Assembly: GCA_963790965.1 (NCBI GenBank)
Contig: CAWBQO010000003.1
Span: forward strand, 310,001-374,000
DNA from: CAWBQO01 sp963790965
GTDB lineage: Bacteria > Bacteroidota > Rhodothermia > Rhodothermales > DASSAV01
DNA length: 64,000 nucleotides
Direction: 5' to 3'
Shown here: positions 15,506 through 24,925 of the stretch, one piece after another
How the letters are laid out: each line of letters begins with the position of its first letter
How positions within the stretch are numbered: the stretch's first letter is position 1
The notes under the pieces: generated by a model
The model's database searches: none
What the model was told of the DNA's origin: nothing
What the model saw: only the letters and a program-made list of their open reading frames with translations
Program-made: the position numbers and the translations under genes

Positions 15506-17419
15506 TTAGTTCGGCGAAGCCCCAAAAGTCCGCGTTGCCGATATACTGGGGAGCAGCGTCGGCTGTGCCGGATCAGCACGCAACCGGCCTTCAACGGCCG
15601 AAACTGCCGAGGCCATCTTTTCCCACACGCCCGTCTTCCAGATTCCGAGGTGCATCCTGATAATATCCAGTTGCATCTTTCGGTAGTGGGTCGGGCTTGC
15701 CTCCGCGAGTTCCTCGAACTTGTCCTCGAGGCTGATCAATCTCCGCAGATTTCGCGTGTTGAAGCCGAATCCCGCGATGTCGTGGATCAGCAAGTCGTAC
15801 TCGCGGTCCCACATGGTCTTCTCGCCTTGCAAAGGATCGCTATAGGTATCGTGGTTGTAGACGAACGTTTCGCTCTCATCGAGGAGGTTGACGCCGGCTT
15901 GTTGCAGGGCGCTGCTCGATCCAAGGGGAAGAAAGAAGCGCACGTCCGCACCACCGGAGGTCGGAACCAGGCTGATGTCGCCGCGCACCGGCACGCCCGC
16001 ACCCGAACTGTCGAGCGCTGCGGGCAAGTCTATGTGCGGGTTTAGCTTACGGAAAACGGCGTACAGGCTGCGTCCGGTTCCAGGCGAAATCGAGAGCACG
16101 TCCCGATGCTCATCGAGCGTGCGGAGCAGCTGGCTCAAGTAGATCTGCTTGCCGGAGGCGAGTTGCACCCGTTCAGCGAGGTACGTCTGGCTCGTGTCGA
16201 TGGGCAAATTGTCCACGGCCTTCAGAGCGCCGTATGCCGAGGCAACGTAGCCGCGCGAGTACTGCCCGAAGCTCGTCCCGTCCGATACCGTATTATAGCC
16301 ATCGGTAACAGCCCAAACATAGGCGTCCACCACCGTGGTAGCGGGCGTCAGCTGCGACTTTCTATTCGTGAGAAATGAGCGGTAGACGTTGAAGATGTTG
16401 CCGGGGCCGGTGTGGTAGGCCGAGATGCCGGGCAGTTCCGCGCCTACGGCGTTGCGATAGGAGGCAAGGGTGATGAACGCGCTTTCCATAGTAAGCAGCG
16501 GGTTCCATTCTTCGGCGACCGGGACGGTGTTGCCGGCGGCGCTTTTCAGACTATACTGCCGAATGCCGTACGTCCGCAGTAGATAGGGCATCATCTGATA
16601 ACGGCTTCGCGCGCCGACGGAGGAGACCAGTCGGTCGTCGTTGAACGTTTCGACGGTTCCGACTTCCGTGGGCAGTAGACTCAGCCCAAGGTAGCGTGCG
16701 AGGCGGATTTCGTACTCGATCGTGCCGACCTCCCGTTTGCGGGCCTCACGAACCTGATCCGCGCGGCCCCACTTTACCGTTATGTTGGGCCTCGGCACGC
16801 CACGCGCAGCAAACTTGTCTACCAATCTGCGCGTCTCGACCCGCCGCTTCTCGTCAATGCTGAACCAGTGAACGTTGCCCGTCTCCCGGTAATGATCGCG
16901 GTCGTTGACGAGGGTGAAGAGTTCAAGCAGTTCGTTGGTGCGGTTATCAACGACGCGGATGGTGAAGTTGTCGTCGATCGACTGCCGCTGCTCGTAGAGC
17001 GCCATCAGGTCGCGGAAATGCAGGATGGTGCGGATGTTGGGTGACGTCGAGTCTCCGACGAGCGTACCGGCGGTATAAGGCTGATAGACCACGTCCGGAT
17101 GCTGATCCAGGTCCCGGAAAGTAAAGGTGCCGTCGCCCTCTTCCTTCACTGCCTCGTCAATATCCGCAGGAGCATCGGCCAGTCCCGATTGCGTGGGCGC
17201 AAGGGCACTCATGATGCCGCGGGCCAGGGTGTCGATGCGGCCCGTAAGCGTGAGCAGCACGAAGAGCACGACGAAAACGCTGAGCGTCGCCAGCCCGATA
17301 TGGCGGCTCCGCCCGATTTCGGGTTCAACTTCTGCCGCAAGCGGTTCACTCACCGGCACATTTTCAGCAAGGGGATCGCCCTCGTGGAAGTCGCTGTCGG
17401 TACGAAAGTGTTCTGGCAT
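15506..17419 (-). CDS. Membrane-anchored lytic transglycosylase-like protein (SLT fold)
   Basis: 637 residues. A short cytoplasmic N-terminus is followed by one transmembrane helix (LATLSVFVVLFVLLTLTG, about 43-60) and a large periplasmic part. The segment VETFNDDRLVSSVGARSRYQ then MMP matches the SLT motif (catalytic Glu, then S..GA.G..Q..P), and SAYHTGPGNIFNVY matches the downstream 'aYN.GPG' motif, so muramidase-type cleavage of peptidoglycan is likely. The C-terminal ~250 residues have no recognised domain and no LysM repeat. The longer linker and Arg/Tyr in the 'GA.G.mQ' motif are atypical. Confidence 0.7.
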   Translation of the reverse strand: MPEHFRTDSDFHEGDPLAENVPVSEPLAAEVEPEIGRSRHIGLATLSVFVVLFVLLTLTGRIDTLARGIMSALAPTQSGLADAPADIDEAVKEEGDGTFTFRDLDQHPDVVYQPYTAGTLVGDSTSPNIRTILHFRDLMALYEQRQSIDDNFTIRVVDNRTNELLELFTLVNDRDHYRETGNVHWFSIDEKRRVETRRLVDKFAARGVPRPNITVKWGRADQVREARKREVGTIEYEIRLARYLGLSLLPTEVGTVETFNDDRLVSSVGARSRYQMMPYLLRTYGIRQYSLKSAAGNTVPVAEEWNPLLTMESAFITLASYRNAVGAELPGISAYHTGPGNIFNVYRSFLTNRKSQLTPATTVVDAYVWAVTDGYNTVSDGTSFGQYSRGYVASAYGALKAVDNLPIDTSQTYLAERVQLASGKQIYLSQLLRTLDEHRDVLSISPGTGRSLYAVFRKLNPHIDLPAALDSSGAGVPVRGDISLVPTSGGADVRFFLPLGSSSALQQAGVNLLDESETFVYNHDTYSDPLQGEKTMWDREYDLLIHDIAGFGFNTRNLRRLISLEDKFEELAEASPTHYRKMQLDIIRMHLGIWKTGVWEKMASAVSAVEGRLRADPAQPTLLPSISATRTFGASPN

Positions 17420-17464
17420 GGTCGGATTTGTAATGGCGAGTCGCTGTCGAGATCGGACGGAGAA

Positions 17465-18157
17465 TTAAAGGACGAATCCGGCAGGCTCCCGGGCTTTGTT
17501 CGTGAGCCACTCGAACAGGGGAAAGGCACTTTCCATGCGTTCGGGATGAAACTGAACGCCGATGCACAACCCGTCCGTCGTTTCGATGGCTTCAACGATT
17601 CCGTCGGGGGCGACGGCGGACGCTCGAAGGCCTTCCCCAAGCGTGGAGACAGCCTGGATGTGCCGGGAATTGACGCTCAGATTCGTCGCCCCGATGATGG
17701 ATGCGAGAAGCGTGCCCGAAGTGATCGACACCGCATGATCGCGCGCGCCGCGTGTCGCGCTGTGGTTCAAAGCGCCCGCCACCTGCGCCGTCACGTCGGC
17801 CCAAATCGTTCCACCCATGGCGGCGTTCAGAAGCTGCATTCCATAACAGATGCCGAGGACCGGGCGTTCGCGCAGGCGCATACCCTCCAGATACGTCACG
17901 TCCGACGACAATCGAGAGGGTTCGGTCTCCTGGATGTCGCCGGGGAGATCGCCCAGCAGTCCCCATGACAGGCCCGGGCCGCCGGTAATGATGAGTCCGT
18001 GCAGATCATCGAGAATGGCATGGGATACGTCGTCACTGTCGATCATTGGCAAAATGACCGGAACGCCGCCCGCGCGTTCGACAGCGCGGACGTAGCGAAG
18101 ATCGAGCCTTTGCTCGCCCTCGTTCAAGCTCGTACTGATGCCAATGCGCGGATACAA
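17465..18157 (-). CDS. Gamma-glutamyl-GABA hydrolase family amidotransferase (peptidase C26)
   Basis: 230-residue class I glutamine amidotransferase-like hydrolase. Seen: LIITGGPGLSWG (oxyanion region), GICYGMQLLNAAMGG with the nucleophile Cys, and VQFHPERMES with the catalytic His and Glu. PuuD-like enzymes cleave gamma-glutamyl amides; the substrate is unknown here. It starts at TTG (18155-18157) with GAGAG upstream; the nearest ATG is out of frame. It lies 45 bp upstream of the transglycosylase gene on the same strand, so they may share a transcript. Confidence 0.85.
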   Translation of the reverse strand: MYPRIGISTSLNEGEQRLDLRYVRAVERAGGVPVILPMIDSDDVSHAILDDLHGLIITGGPGLSWGLLGDLPGDIQETEPSRLSSDVTYLEGMRLRERPVLGICYGMQLLNAAMGGTIWADVTAQVAGALNHSATRGARDHAVSITSGTLLASIIGATNLSVNSRHIQAVSTLGEGLRASAVAPDGIVEAIETTDGLCIGVQFHPERMESAFPLFEWLTNKAREPAGFVL

Positions 18158-18291
18158 TCTGAAGCTCTCATTTTAGCTCGATAGATCATTTCTTCATAAT
18201 GCTACCGAAACGAGCTACTCAGGTTCACCCGTAAAGAAGCTTCTCTTATAAGGTTAGCGGTTCGTTACGCTCCGCATCGGTCTGAGGCGGC

Positions 18292-18618
18292 TCAGAGGTC
18301 GAACATGCGAATGGCGCGTCGATCCACGCTGCCGGGGGAGAGGGAGAGAAGCAGCACGTCTTCGCCCTTCCAGTGCGAAACCGCAACGCGTTGCCACCGG
18401 CTGCCATCGACACGGTCGTGGAGCGCCGCTTTTATCGTCTGTGCGCCGCCGGCCGCAGGCGTGGTGGAGGAGCCGTGGATGAACCGAACGCTCCGGCGGC
18501 CGCGCGCGGACGCGACTTGCATCAACGAATCGGCAAGGTGAACGGCCTCCGCGACAGACGCGCCGTGAAGGTCGAGCGTCACCGCGTCGCCGTCGTCCTG
18601 CAGGGAAGGGTGGGGCAT
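18292..18618 (-). CDS. Smr-domain protein
   Basis: 108 residues that are essentially one Smr domain. Seen: LDLHGASVAEAVHLADSLM (the LDLHG motif and helix) and RFIHGSSTTPAAGGAQTIKA, replacing the usual HGxGxGxLR loop, followed by the C-terminal strand. Smr domains are nucleases in MutS2 and stand-alone proteins. The altered second motif leaves activity open. It is divergent from the CDF transporter gene. Confidence 0.75.
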   Translation of the reverse strand: MPHPSLQDDGDAVTLDLHGASVAEAVHLADSLMQVASARGRRSVRFIHGSSTTPAAGGAQTIKAALHDRVDGSRWQRVAVSHWKGEDVLLLSLSPGSVDRRAIRMFDL

Positions 18619-18720
18619 TTTGGCATTGGGCAGCGGGAGGGTCGCGTTCGGTGCCGAAACCCCGCCGGGCGAGCTTTGTTCACCGCTTCAACCCCGCGCC
18701 CTCGACTCTTCCTCGCCTTT

Positions 18721-19704
18721 ATGAATTCGGACCCGCGAAAGAGAGCGATGACGACGAGTCTGCTTGTCTCGTTCGTCATGCTCGGCGGCAAACTGGCCGC
18801 TTACTTCCTGACGGGCAGTTCGGCCATCTTTTCCGATGCTGCTGAGTCAGTCATTCACCTGCTTGCAACGGGTTTTGCCGGGTTCAGCCTCTGGTACGCC
18901 TCGCATCCGGCGGATCCGGAACATCAGTACGGCCACGGTAAGATTGCCTATTTCTCCTCTGGCATCGAAGGCCTCCTGATCTTCGCTGCTGCGATCACCA
19001 TTATGTACTCGGCCGTCAGCGACCTTATCCACGGGTCGGAGCTGCAGCGGCTCGGAGCAGGCCTGTTCATCATCGGCGGACTAACCCTTATCAATGGGAT
19101 TCTTGGACTTTACCTCATTCGCGTAGGTCGCCGGGAAAACGCGCTGGTGCTGGTCTCAAACGGCAAGCACGTGCTGACGGACATGTGGACGAGCCTCGGC
19201 GTGCTCTTCGGCGTGACGCTCGTTTGGATTACCGGCGTTACGTGGCTCGATCCGGCCGTGGCCATCCTCGTGGCACTGAACATTATCTGGACGGCGGGCG
19301 GGCTGCTGCAGCAAGCGGTGGGCGGCTTGATGGAACGGGTGAGCGAGGACGACTCGCGCCGCATCATCCAAACGCTGGAGGAGGCAAGATCGGAAGGAAG
19401 TATTGCAGGATTTCACCAGGTTCGGCACCGCCGGATCAACGATCAAGTGTGGGTGGATTATCACTTGCAGTTCGCGCCGACGATGTCGATCACCGACGCT
19501 CACGCACGCTCCCATGCCGTGGAATCCTCGGTGGACGCGCTCTTTCCGAGTGACCGCGTCTATGTTACCGCCCATCTGGAACCCGACGAGCACGATATTC
19601 ATCACCCGCGCAACTTTCGCGAACCCGAGGACGCGCTTGGCGGGGCAACGCATCAGGCGACCTCGACTGGTCACACGCAGCCGAGGGGTGGCGGCGCGCA
19701 ATGA
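18721..19704 (+). CDS. Cation diffusion facilitator (CDF) transporter
   Basis: 327 residues from the ATG at 18721; the frame is open further upstream but those residues are Arg-rich and unlike the family. Six membrane helices followed by a cytoplasmic ferredoxin-like domain. Helix II carries SDAAESVIH where the usual xDxxHSxxD would be, and helix V has GKHVLTDMWTSLGV with the HxxxD metal pair. Exports divalent cations such as Zn, Mn or Fe against protons; specificity cannot be read with confidence. His-rich cytoplasmic end (DEHDIHHPRN). Its stop overlaps rsmB as ATGA. Confidence 0.9.
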   Translation: MNSDPRKRAMTTSLLVSFVMLGGKLAAYFLTGSSAIFSDAAESVIHLLATGFAGFSLWYASHPADPEHQYGHGKIAYFSSGIEGLLIFAAAITIMYSAVSDLIHGSELQRLGAGLFIIGGLTLINGILGLYLIRVGRRENALVLVSNGKHVLTDMWTSLGVLFGVTLVWITGVTWLDPAVAILVALNIIWTAGGLLQQAVGGLMERVSEDDSRRIIQTLEEARSEGSIAGFHQVRHRRINDQVWVDYHLQFAPTMSITDAHARSHAVESSVDALFPSDRVYVTAHLEPDEHDIHHPRNFREPEDALGGATHQATSTGHTQPRGGGAQ

Positions 19705-21032
19705 GTAAGCAATCGGCTCGTGGCGCAGCCCTGCGCCGTCTCGAGCGACTTGAACGAACGGACGCCTACATCGGACTGCTCGACGCCGACTCAGAGGGTT
19801 TGGATCACCGCGAGGAGAGGCAGGCCGTGGACTACGTGGCGGGCATAACGCGGTGGAAGCGTCGCCTCGACTTCATCATCGCCTCGTTCTATCGCGGGCC
19901 GCTCGAGCGCATGGAGCTTCCCTTGCGCATCGTTCTGCGCATTGGACTCTATGACCTGCTCTACCTCGATGTGCCTCCACATGCCGCCGTGAACGAAGCG
20001 GTAGAGCTTGCGCGGGAGCGCGTAAGGCCCGGCGCGGGCGGTCTCGTCAACGGCCTTTTGCGGAGCGTTCTTCGCAGTATCGACAAGCTTCCCGTTCCCT
20101 CGACGGGGGATGAGGCGGACGATCTTGCGGTTCAGCATTCCCATCCAACCTGGATGGTCAAAAGATGGCTGCGGCGCTACGGGCGCGAGGACACAGAGCG
20201 GTTGCTGGCCTGGAACAATGCCCGTCCGCAGTACGGGCTGCGCATCAACACGCTCAAAGAGGCAGTGCCGGATTTTCAGGAGAACCTGCAGCAACGGGGG
20301 ATTTCATTCGAGCCGTCGCCGTACCTGCCGGACTTCGTTCGCGTCTCGAGGCTGCAGGGCATTCTGCAGGGCGGCTTGCTTGCGGAGGGGCGGTGTGCCG
20401 TGCAGGATGAAAGTGCGGGCCTCGTCGTTCAGTTGCTTGATCCAAAGCCCGGGGAAACGCTGGTGGATTTATGCGCAGCGCCGGGCGGCAAGTCGCTCTT
20501 CTCCGCGCAAAAGATGAAGGACGCGGGGGAGATCCTGGCGTTCGACAGCAACCGCGCGCGCGTGGGCCTTATCACTTCGTCCGCCGAGGTGCAGGGCATC
20601 GATTGCATCACGGCGTCGCAGGCGGACGGGCGTTCTTTGCCGGACGAGCAACCCGCCTTGCAAGCCGACCGCGTTCTGCTGGACGCCCCCTGCTCGGGCC
20701 TCGGCGTGCTCTCCCGACGGGCTGACCTGCGCTGGCACCGCTCGGAAGAAAGCCTGGGCGAACTTATCGCCCTGCAAGATGAGTTGTTGGACGCGGCCGG
20801 GCGGCTCGTGCGGCCGGGCGGCGTGCTCGTCTACAGTACCTGCACCATCGAGCCGGACGAGAACGAGGACCGGGTGGAAGCATTCCTGGCGCGGAACGAT
20901 GGTTTCGAAGTGGAATCGGCGGAGGCGTGGCTGCCGCGTGAGGTCGTCACGGCAAGGGGCTACTACGGCACCTTCCCGCCGGAGCACGGCATTGACGGGG
21001 CTTTTGCGGCTCGTTTGAAAAAAGTGCGCTGA
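19701..21032 (+). CDS. rsmB: 16S rRNA (cytosine967-C5)-methyltransferase
   Basis: 443 residues: an N-terminal NusB-like RNA-binding domain (about 1-140) and a C-terminal Rossmann methyltransferase. Seen: the SAM-binding LVDLCAAPGGKSLFSAQKM, LLDAPCSGLGVLSRRADLRW and YSTCTIEPDENEDRVEAFL, carrying the two cysteines typical of m5C enzymes. Methylates C967 of 16S rRNA. Translationally coupled to the CDF transporter gene by ATGA. Confidence 0.95.
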   Translation: MSKQSARGAALRRLERLERTDAYIGLLDADSEGLDHREERQAVDYVAGITRWKRRLDFIIASFYRGPLERMELPLRIVLRIGLYDLLYLDVPPHAAVNEAVELARERVRPGAGGLVNGLLRSVLRSIDKLPVPSTGDEADDLAVQHSHPTWMVKRWLRRYGREDTERLLAWNNARPQYGLRINTLKEAVPDFQENLQQRGISFEPSPYLPDFVRVSRLQGILQGGLLAEGRCAVQDESAGLVVQLLDPKPGETLVDLCAAPGGKSLFSAQKMKDAGEILAFDSNRARVGLITSSAEVQGIDCITASQADGRSLPDEQPALQADRVLLDAPCSGLGVLSRRADLRWHRSEESLGELIALQDELLDAAGRLVRPGGVLVYSTCTIEPDENEDRVEAFLARNDGFEVESAEAWLPREVVTARGYYGTFPPEHGIDGAFAARLKKVR

Positions 21033-21168
21033 CCGGCTGCCGGAGCGCATGATTGCAGGAAAAGCGTGCGCGGATGAGCTTCTTTTTCAGTGCTCGCTTT
21101 GTTATTATAGGAATGCTCATGCTCACCCGATTCAACGGCAGGTTGCGATTTTCAATCTGCATTTCTCT

Positions 21169-21657
21169 ATGACACCGAAGACTCAATCTATCCTGCTCGG
21201 CGGCGTTGCCATTGGCGTCATCTCTTCTCTCCTTGGGGCCATACCCGTCGTCGGTGGGTGCATTGCCTGCCTCGCGTACATCGGCGCGGGGATGCTGGCC
21301 GTCTGGCACTACACGAACGAGAATGAACTGACGATAAGAGGCGGCGAAGGTGCAAGAATGGGCGCGCTCGCCGCGTTTGTTGCCGGTGTGATTTCGAGCG
21401 CCATCAGCTTCGTTTACATGAAGGTTGCCGGCATCAGCATGCTTGACGAAATGCGAAGAGGCATGGAGGCGAGCGGCAACTCGGCGCAGGCAGATCAGAT
21501 CATGGGAGTTCTAAGCTCGCCGGGAGTCATCGCGGCCATACTCCTTTTCGTGCTGCTCATCTTTGTCGTGCTCGGTGCCATCGGTGGAGCAATAGGCGCT
21601 GCCGTGTTCAAAGCGGGCGGTGAGGAGCCGGGCGACTCGGTAGACGACCTGTTCTGA
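21169..21657 (+). CDS. Predicted multi-pass membrane protein, unknown function
   Basis: 162 residues from the ATG at 21169. Hydrophobic segments: SILLGGVAIGVISSLLGAIP, VVGGCIACLAYIGAGMLAVW, ALAAFVAGVISSAISFVYM and VIAAILLFVLLIFVVLGAIG; the last is Gly-rich (GAIGGAIGAAVFKAGG). The C-terminus is acidic. It resembles small membrane proteins of the DUF4199/DUF5518 type but I cannot name the family. 136 bp after rsmB on the same strand. Confidence 0.65.
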   Translation: MTPKTQSILLGGVAIGVISSLLGAIPVVGGCIACLAYIGAGMLAVWHYTNENELTIRGGEGARMGALAAFVAGVISSAISFVYMKVAGISMLDEMRRGMEASGNSAQADQIMGVLSSPGVIAAILLFVLLIFVVLGAIGGAIGAAVFKAGGEEPGDSVDDLF

Positions 21658-21744
21658 ACGGCGCTCGCCCCCAAGTTGAAGGAGCCGGCGTCGCCTCCGC
21701 ATACAGCGGTGGAAGAGCAACCTCTACGGCGCGCGGTTGAGAAC

Positions 21745-21771
21745 GTGGGGCACGATATATCGTGTCCCTAC
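21745..21771. repeat. Dispersed palindrome, solo copy
   Basis: GTGGGGCACGATATATCGTG then TCCCTAC. A near-perfect palindrome related to the perfect 28-bp copy at 43264-43291, located in the 183-bp gap between two convergent genes. Confidence 0.8.
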
Positions 21772-21840
21772 AGCAATGGCGCGTACCTGCTGAGATGCTT
21801 CACACCTTTCAGCATGGAGAGGAGCGTCCTTCCCGAGAGG

Positions 21841-22398
21841 TCAATCTTTGTATCCCGGGCGGCGGCGCGCACGAGGGGGACCGAGCACTTCAGCCGAGAT
21901 CAGCGCGTCGCGGAGTACGGCTGCGGAGTCGTGTCGCCAGCCGTGAACGTCCGATTCCTGCTCAAACGTGTCAAGCTCCTGAAACGTCGCTTTTGCGGGT
22001 TTCTTGTGGCTTAGTGCCCCTGCGGGCTTGAACTCGCGCACCTTTGCCGGCTGCGGACCCTTCTTGCGCTCGAACTTTTCCTCCCGGCGAAAACCTGATC
22101 CCGGCCCTGCCACAGACTGCGGCCGGGCTGCCGCCGGAGCGGCCTTTGGCGGCGGCAGCGGTGCGGGCGTGGGTCGCGGGGCGGGATTGCCAAGCGACTG
22201 CTGGATCTCACGCAGCGCTCGTTCCAACTCGCTTCCGCCATCAGACGCTTCGTACGACTGCGGCACCGGGCGTTGTCCCGTTCTAATCGGCGGGAGCGAC
22301 CGGTCGGGCTGCGGGTCGGGACGCGGCTTCTTGCTCCTGAACTGGTAGATCAGGTAAAACAGGAGCAGCGCGAGCGAGACAATTGTTTCGATATCCAT
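21841..22398 (-). CDS. Single-span membrane protein with Pro/Ala-rich linker
   Basis: 185 residues from the ATG at 22398. One N-terminal transmembrane helix (IETIVSLALLLFYLIYQF), a basic juxtamembrane stretch (RSKKPRPDPQPDR), a long Pro/Ala/Lys-rich linker, and a C-terminal conserved-looking tail LRDALISAEVLGPPRARRRP. Similar small proteins ending in an 'aii.sEvLgpPra.r'-type motif occur in this part of the bacterial tree; their function is unknown. The conserved tail is the likely working part. Confidence 0.65.
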   Translation of the reverse strand: MDIETIVSLALLLFYLIYQFRSKKPRPDPQPDRSLPPIRTGQRPVPQSYEASDGGSELERALREIQQSLGNPAPRPTPAPLPPPKAAPAAARPQSVAGPGSGFRREEKFERKKGPQPAKVREFKPAGALSHKKPAKATFQELDTFEQESDVHGWRHDSAAVLRDALISAEVLGPPRARRRPGYKD

Positions 22399-22517
22399 AG
22401 GGGCCTCGGAGGGGTCGTTGCTGCAAAGTACGGCAGCATGGCGCTGGAAGTTCAGAGATCCCCTACATTCAAGGCACCGCCCGTTCCAGTAGAGCCGCAG
22501 TTCCAGCATAACCGCCG

Positions 22518-24848
22518 CTAACCGACGTGCAGGATCTTATGCACCATGGTCCGTTCGTGGGCCTGAATGCGCACGATCAGCATCCCCGGTGCCCAGTTGC
22601 TCGCGTCGATCCTCAACTCGTGTCGTCCCGCCGGCAGCATTCCGTCGATCAACGTCGATAGCCGCCGGCCGGTGAGGTCGTAAACCTCCATCTTCAGCGT
22701 CTGCCGGTACGCCAGGTCGACCACGAGCGTGGTGGAGGACAGGAACGGGTTTGGATAATTGGACACGATGATCGTCTCCTTCGGCGGGAGCAGGCGCGCT
22801 TCATACTCGGCGGCCAGATAGGACAAATCCGCGCCCTCAAAGTAGATGCGATAAACGTAGGAGCCGCTGAGAAGATGAGCGTCTTCCAGGCTGTACTCCG
22901 CGCCTCGCGCCGCGTCGCCGCTGGTCGGGATGCGGGCCACGACCACCGGGCTACCGAGCGTGCGCGCATCGCCGCTGCCGTCCAGAACCTCGAGTCGTTC
23001 GACGCGGAACGTGCCCGGCGCTTGTTCGCCTCCGGTCTTCCAGCGAACTTGCGCGCGGTCCACCTGGGTTGATGCGGCACCACTTTCGACAAGAACGGGC
23101 CGGAAGGCCTCTTCCGCACCGCTGACGATGAGCGAGAAGGGCTGCTGCCGCCCGGCCGCAAGGGCGCGCTTGGCGGAAATTCGAACGGTGTAGGCTCCCG
23201 GACTCGCATCGACTACAAAAACTTGCTCGACCGGATCACGCGCGTTGTCCGCGCGGAGCGCCGCAGCCATCGGACGCGAAGGATCGGGAGCAAAGGGATA
23301 GAAAACGTCGCCCGTCTCGTTGCGGATGAGGCGCAGGTCGAGGTCGTTGACGAGGGAGGCCGTCGGTACGTCGAGTCCTTCGAGCGCGCGGCCTTCCGGA
23401 TCGGTCCAGCAGAGCGTGAGACGAACCGGCCCCGGCCGCGTGACCGTGACGCTGCGCTCGTAAACGGCATTGTTCTCCAGCAGAGCCTCAGAAACGGCCA
23501 GCGGGTTCTGCAAGGAACTCTCCAGAAGCAGGGCGGCCTCCTCAACATTGACAAGGCCCCAGCCGTGCTTGTAATCCGGACCGGATGTACCGAGATCTCG
23601 CGGGGTATGAATGGCAAGCGCCTTCAGTGTGGCAGCCCTCATATACGTGCCACGAAGCTCCTGCTGAAGTTGCTGCAAGAGAAGCAGCGACCCGGCGACG
23701 TTCGGCGTTGCCATGGACGTGCCATTGTAACGCGCATAGGCAGCATCATCGGTCGCAATGGAGGAGTAGACGTTCTCCCCGTAGCCGACCACGTCCGGCT
23801 TGATGCGACCATCATCCGTCGGACCGAACGAGCTAAAGGAGCTGCCCCGGTAGAAAGAAGGGCCACTGAGGCCGACCGAGCCGACGGTGAGGATATTCTT
23901 GGCGTTCGACATTCCCGAGATGCTGTCGAAGCCGTCTTCGCCGCCGTCGCGCTGCGGCATGGAGGCGGAAGCAACGGTCCATTGCCAGTCGCCGTTGGCG
24001 TCGAGTGTCCGGTAGCGGGAAATGCTTGCGCTGAACTGACCACGGTCGTTCCCTGCCGCAACGACGGGAAGATAGAAGGGGAACGTCGCCGCCACGCGGT
24101 CGATCTGCACCGCTTCTGTGCCGTACCGGCCGAAGTCCGCGTCCTCCGACGTGCTCAATGAGGGATCGCCCACCCAGTACCACTCGTCGCCGATGTCGTC
24201 CTCCAGTTCGCCGTAAAACCAGCCTGCAATTTGCCCGTAGGAATGGTTCGATATGAGCAGTCCGTCTTGCGCCTCGTTCGCCATCTCGGTCGCATCGTTG
24301 TCCCAGTCGTAGGAAAGAATGCGCGCTTCACTGGCCATGCCACGCGCCTCCGGCGACACGCCGTAGGCGGCGAGTGTTCCTGCTACGTGGGTTGCGTGGT
24401 CCTCGCTTTCGCCGTTGTCACTCAAAACGACCCGTCCAGCGAGTTCCCGGTGTGAGGCGCGGGCGTGGCCGCCATCCCAAAGGCCAATGTCCATCCCGTT
24501 GCCGGTCAGATCCAGCCCAAGCCGCTCGCCCGGGCGCAGATAGACGGCTCCCGTTGCGACGGCGGAGTTGGCATTGAACGTGGTGAGATAAACCGGGTGC
24601 GTTCCTTCGGCCGCGACAATTGTGACGAGGCCGCCGTCGCGCTGCTTCGTGGAGAGGGGAAGTGCGCGAGCGCGCGCCCACGCCAGTGCGCTCTGTTGCC
24701 GAGCGGATTCGATGCTGCCAATCTCTTCTATTCGGCTCCCGGCGTCCACCGGCAGCGGCGACTCAGGGCGAGACGTCTGGGCGTGAACGGGAGCCACTCC
24801 AAACGACACGCCGAGAGCAATCGCGATGAAAAGAGGAGGTATTCGCAT
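22518..24848 (-). CDS. Secreted S8 subtilisin-like protease with T9SS-type sorting domain
   Basis: 776 residues. Sec signal peptide (residues 1-23, ending VHAQ), a propeptide-like region, and a peptidase S8 domain with the triad Asp125 (GLWDGGH), His151 (HATHVAGT) and Ser in NGTSMATPNVAGS. A jelly-roll/P-domain-like region follows, then a fibronectin-like stretch and a C-terminal type A sorting domain (SNYPNPFLSSTTLVVDL ... YDLTGRRLSTLIDG, ending MVHKILHVG). This predicts export through the type IX system to the cell surface or medium. It stands alone, downstream of mutY on the same strand. Confidence 0.92.
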   Translation of the reverse strand: MRIPPLFIAIALGVSFGVAPVHAQTSRPESPLPVDAGSRIEEIGSIESARQQSALAWARARALPLSTKQRDGGLVTIVAAEGTHPVYLTTFNANSAVATGAVYLRPGERLGLDLTGNGMDIGLWDGGHARASHRELAGRVVLSDNGESEDHATHVAGTLAAYGVSPEARGMASEARILSYDWDNDATEMANEAQDGLLISNHSYGQIAGWFYGELEDDIGDEWYWVGDPSLSTSEDADFGRYGTEAVQIDRVAATFPFYLPVVAAGNDRGQFSASISRYRTLDANGDWQWTVASASMPQRDGGEDGFDSISGMSNAKNILTVGSVGLSGPSFYRGSSFSSFGPTDDGRIKPDVVGYGENVYSSIATDDAAYARYNGTSMATPNVAGSLLLLQQLQQELRGTYMRAATLKALAIHTPRDLGTSGPDYKHGWGLVNVEEAALLLESSLQNPLAVSEALLENNAVYERSVTVTRPGPVRLTLCWTDPEGRALEGLDVPTASLVNDLDLRLIRNETGDVFYPFAPDPSRPMAAALRADNARDPVEQVFVVDASPGAYTVRISAKRALAAGRQQPFSLIVSGAEEAFRPVLVESGAASTQVDRAQVRWKTGGEQAPGTFRVERLEVLDGSGDARTLGSPVVVARIPTSGDAARGAEYSLEDAHLLSGSYVYRIYFEGADLSYLAAEYEARLLPPKETIIVSNYPNPFLSSTTLVVDLAYRQTLKMEVYDLTGRRLSTLIDGMLPAGRHELRIDASNWAPGMLIVRIQAHERTMVHKILHVG

Positions 24849-24925
24849 GTTGGCGTAGTAGGATTAACGTACGCTTCCATCCGGAGCAAAGTTCAATCCA
24901 AACAAGCGCTTAAAGCGCGCATTCT

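Noticed and set aside
21676..22014. Open frame of 112 codons on the plus strand
   Set aside because: It contains the dispersed palindrome and runs antisense over the end of the membrane protein at 21841-22398; no signal or family feature.
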